From Rhodocyclaceae bacterium (GTDB lineage: Bacteria; Pseudomonadota; Gammaproteobacteria; Burkholderiales; Rhodocyclaceae), in assembly GCA_020849155.1 (NCBI GenBank), contig JADLGU010000336.1, forward strand, positions 1 to 14,043: 14,043 nucleotides of DNA, written 5' to 3'. Both the position numbers and the translations under genes were made by a program. Below the pieces are notes generated by a model. The model saw only the letters and a program-made list of their open reading frames with translations, searched no databases and had not been told where the DNA came from. This document shows, in pieces, positions 13,019 to 14,043 of this stretch; positions within the stretch are counted from its first letter, which is position 1; every line of letters starts with the position of its first letter.

Positions 13019-13414
13019 TCAGGCGGCCGGCTGCCGTTCGAGAAAAGGGCGGTGGTCCCGGGCGGCACCCAGGATGTGGCCGGTCCACCACAGGGCGAGG
13101 AAGGTCTGCAGCTCTTCCCGGTCGAAGTTGTCGGTGGTGATGATTTCGTCGGCGAGGTAGGCGAACTCCCCGCATTCGTTGCGGTAGCCCTCGAGTTCGG
13201 GATAGCCGGCCTGGGCCAGCAGCGCCTCCTCGGCGGCGAAGTGCTCACGCGCCAGGCGCATCAGCTCCTTGAAGACCTCGTCGAAGCGCCGGTCGTCCGC
13301 CGCGTCGAGGCAGTCGGCCAGGGCGTTGCAGCGGTCGAGGAGGGCCCGGTGCTGCTCGTCGAGGGCGGCGTTCCCCACGCCGAGATGCGGCGCCCACTGC
13401 ACCCGATTGGCCAT
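13019..13414 (-). CDS. Bacteriohemerythrin-like protein with a degenerate iron site
   Basis: This 131-residue protein has the four-helix hemerythrin pattern: an N-terminal VQWAPHLGVGNAALDEQH (5-22), HFAAEE (58-63), GYPELEGYRNE (70-80) and WWTGHILG (109-116). Canonical members bind O2 at a diiron site using five His, one Glu and one Asp. By spacing from His58, ligands His22, His58, Glu62 and His113 are kept, but the other two His are Tyr77 and Cys81 and the bridging Asp is Ala118. A normal diiron O2 site is therefore unlikely; a single metal, a sensor role or another ligand set is possible. No signal peptide is seen. It starts 2 nt after the stop of the unknown gene upstream and precedes the histidine kinase by 77 nt. 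Confidence 0.87.
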   Translation of the reverse strand: MANRVQWAPHLGVGNAALDEQHRALLDRCNALADCLDAADDRRFDEVFKELMRLAREHFAAEEALLAQAGYPELEGYRNECGEFAYLADEIITTDNFDREELQTFLALWWTGHILGAARDHRPFLERQPAA

Positions 13415-13416
13415 GC

Positions 13417-13839
13417 TCAGAACCCCAGCGACTCGACCACGGCGACGAGGTCGGCGAAGCTGGCCGCCTCGAGCTTGGCCGCCAGCGCCGGCTTGTCCAG
13501 GCCCTCGCATTCGAAGGCCGTCATGCGCACCTCGAAGGGCAGCTCGCGGATCTCCAGCGTCGACATGAAGCCGATGTTGCAGATGTGGGCGATGCACTGG
13601 CGCTCCGGCTCGGAAAGATCGAGGCCGTGGCGCTTCATGATCTCCATGTAGCGCTCGGCGGCAAGGTTGAGCCGGCCGCTGATCTCCATGGTGTTCTTCT
13701 TGCCCTCGGTGAGGATGGCCAGCGGCGGCCCGAAGAAGACCTGAGTCTTGCCGACCTTGCGCGTCTGCTCGTCCCGCGTCAGCGCCGGGGCGACCCACGT
13801 GGGGTCGCCCCTGGCCGGTTTCTCGGGTGAATCCGACAT
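13417..13839 (-). CDS. Hypothetical protein, 140 residues, family not recognised
   Basis: I do not recognise this protein. It has no signal peptide, membrane segment or heme motif. The N-terminus is polar and likely disordered (about 1-30). The middle is helical with RLNLAAERYMEIMKRHG (56-72) and contains Cys91, Cys96 and Cys119. The C-terminus ends in a short helix (FADLVAVVESLGF). It is tightly packed: 9 nt after the stop of the cytochrome upstream and 2 nt before the hemerythrin-like gene. Codon use is like its neighbours. Such packing argues that it is a real gene working with them, perhaps as a cytoplasmic regulator or redox partner, but this is only inference. Confidence 0.75.
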   Translation of the reverse strand: MSDSPEKPARGDPTWVAPALTRDEQTRKVGKTQVFFGPPLAILTEGKKNTMEISGRLNLAAERYMEIMKRHGLDLSEPERQCIAHICNIGFMSTLEIRELPFEVRMTAFECEGLDKPALAAKLEAASFADLVAVVESLGF

Positions 13840-13848
13840 CGGCGGACG

Positions 13849-14043
13849 TCAGTGGGCGATCGGGTGCAGCAGCTCGTGCTTGGCGTCTTTCATGCCCTTC
13901 GGCAGCTGGGGCGACGGTTCGGGCTGCAGCTGGACGAAGCCGCGGTGGCGCGCGCCGTCCTGCACGTTGTGCGGGTTGTGGCACTCGGTGCAGGTGAACC
14001 AGCGCTTCTTGCCGGTGCTGGTGAACTCGCCGATGCGCTTGCC
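13849..14043 (-). CDS. C-terminal end of a c-type (probably multiheme) cytochrome
   Basis: The last 64 codons of a gene that begins beyond the window edge are read here, ending in TGA (13849-13851). They contain one c-heme motif, CTECH, in the setting RWFTCTECHNPHNVQDGARH, and end in a His-rich tail (KHELLHPIAH). The CXXCH-NPHN form and extra His residues are common in multiheme cytochromes of anaerobic respiration. It is the first visible gene of the run cytochrome - unknown - hemerythrin-like - kinase - regulator. The number of hemes and the anchor cannot be known from this fragment. Confidence 0.75.
   Translation of the reverse strand, partial: GKRIGEFTSTGKKRWFTCTECHNPHNVQDGARHRGFVQLQPEPSPQLPKGMKDAKHELLHPIAH

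Noticed and set aside
12942..13175. Upstream extension of the histidine kinase frame
   Set aside because: It overlaps the hemerythrin-like gene in another frame and adds an Arg/Pro-rich stretch before the membrane helix; the ATG at 12941 gives a normal kinase N-terminus.

Overview
The window is GC-rich, densely coded chromosomal DNA. The mix of a 2-oxoacid:acceptor oxidoreductase, a chromate-resistance operon, several c-type cytochromes and a sigma-54 two-component system suggests a respiratory betaproteobacterium, perhaps of the Rhodocyclales. That assignment is inference. No tRNA, rRNA, insertion sequence, integrase or CRISPR array was seen.

Layout: (1) 1-1565, minus strand: the alpha gene and the first 97 codons of the beta gene of a thiamine-diphosphate 2-oxoacid:acceptor oxidoreductase, overlapping by 4 bp. 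(2) 1772-5799: a chromate-resistance locus. An MFS transporter (minus) diverges from chrB-chrA-(21-codon ORF)-stand-alone ChrB C-terminal domain (plus). The 49-bp divergent gap and first codons of chrB hold two facing, overlapping sigma-70-like promoters with an imperfect dyad across both; chrB looks leaderless. (3) 5899-9661, minus: an electron-transfer operon of a c-heme lipoprotein resembling the ethylbenzene-dehydrogenase heme-binding family, a monoheme cytochrome c, and a nine-c-heme/cytochrome-b fusion resembling CbcL of Geobacter. (4) 9790-12941, minus: a double-Cache-like histidine kinase and its sigma-54-dependent response regulator. (5) 13019-14043, minus: a hemerythrin-fold protein lacking three of its seven iron ligands, an unrecognised 140-residue protein, and the C-terminus of another c-type cytochrome.

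The main result is a complete regulatory circuit readable from sequence. A consensus -24/-12 promoter (TGGCAC-N5-TTGCAT, 9705-9721) sits just upstream of the cytochrome operon. The adjacent regulator has an intact GAFTGA loop. A 12-bp-armed inverted repeat (9774-9813) lies about 80-120 bp upstream of the predicted transcription start, where an activator would be expected to bind. A periplasmic signal is therefore predicted to switch on a quinone-to-periplasm electron path. The substrate and terminal partner cannot be told from this window.
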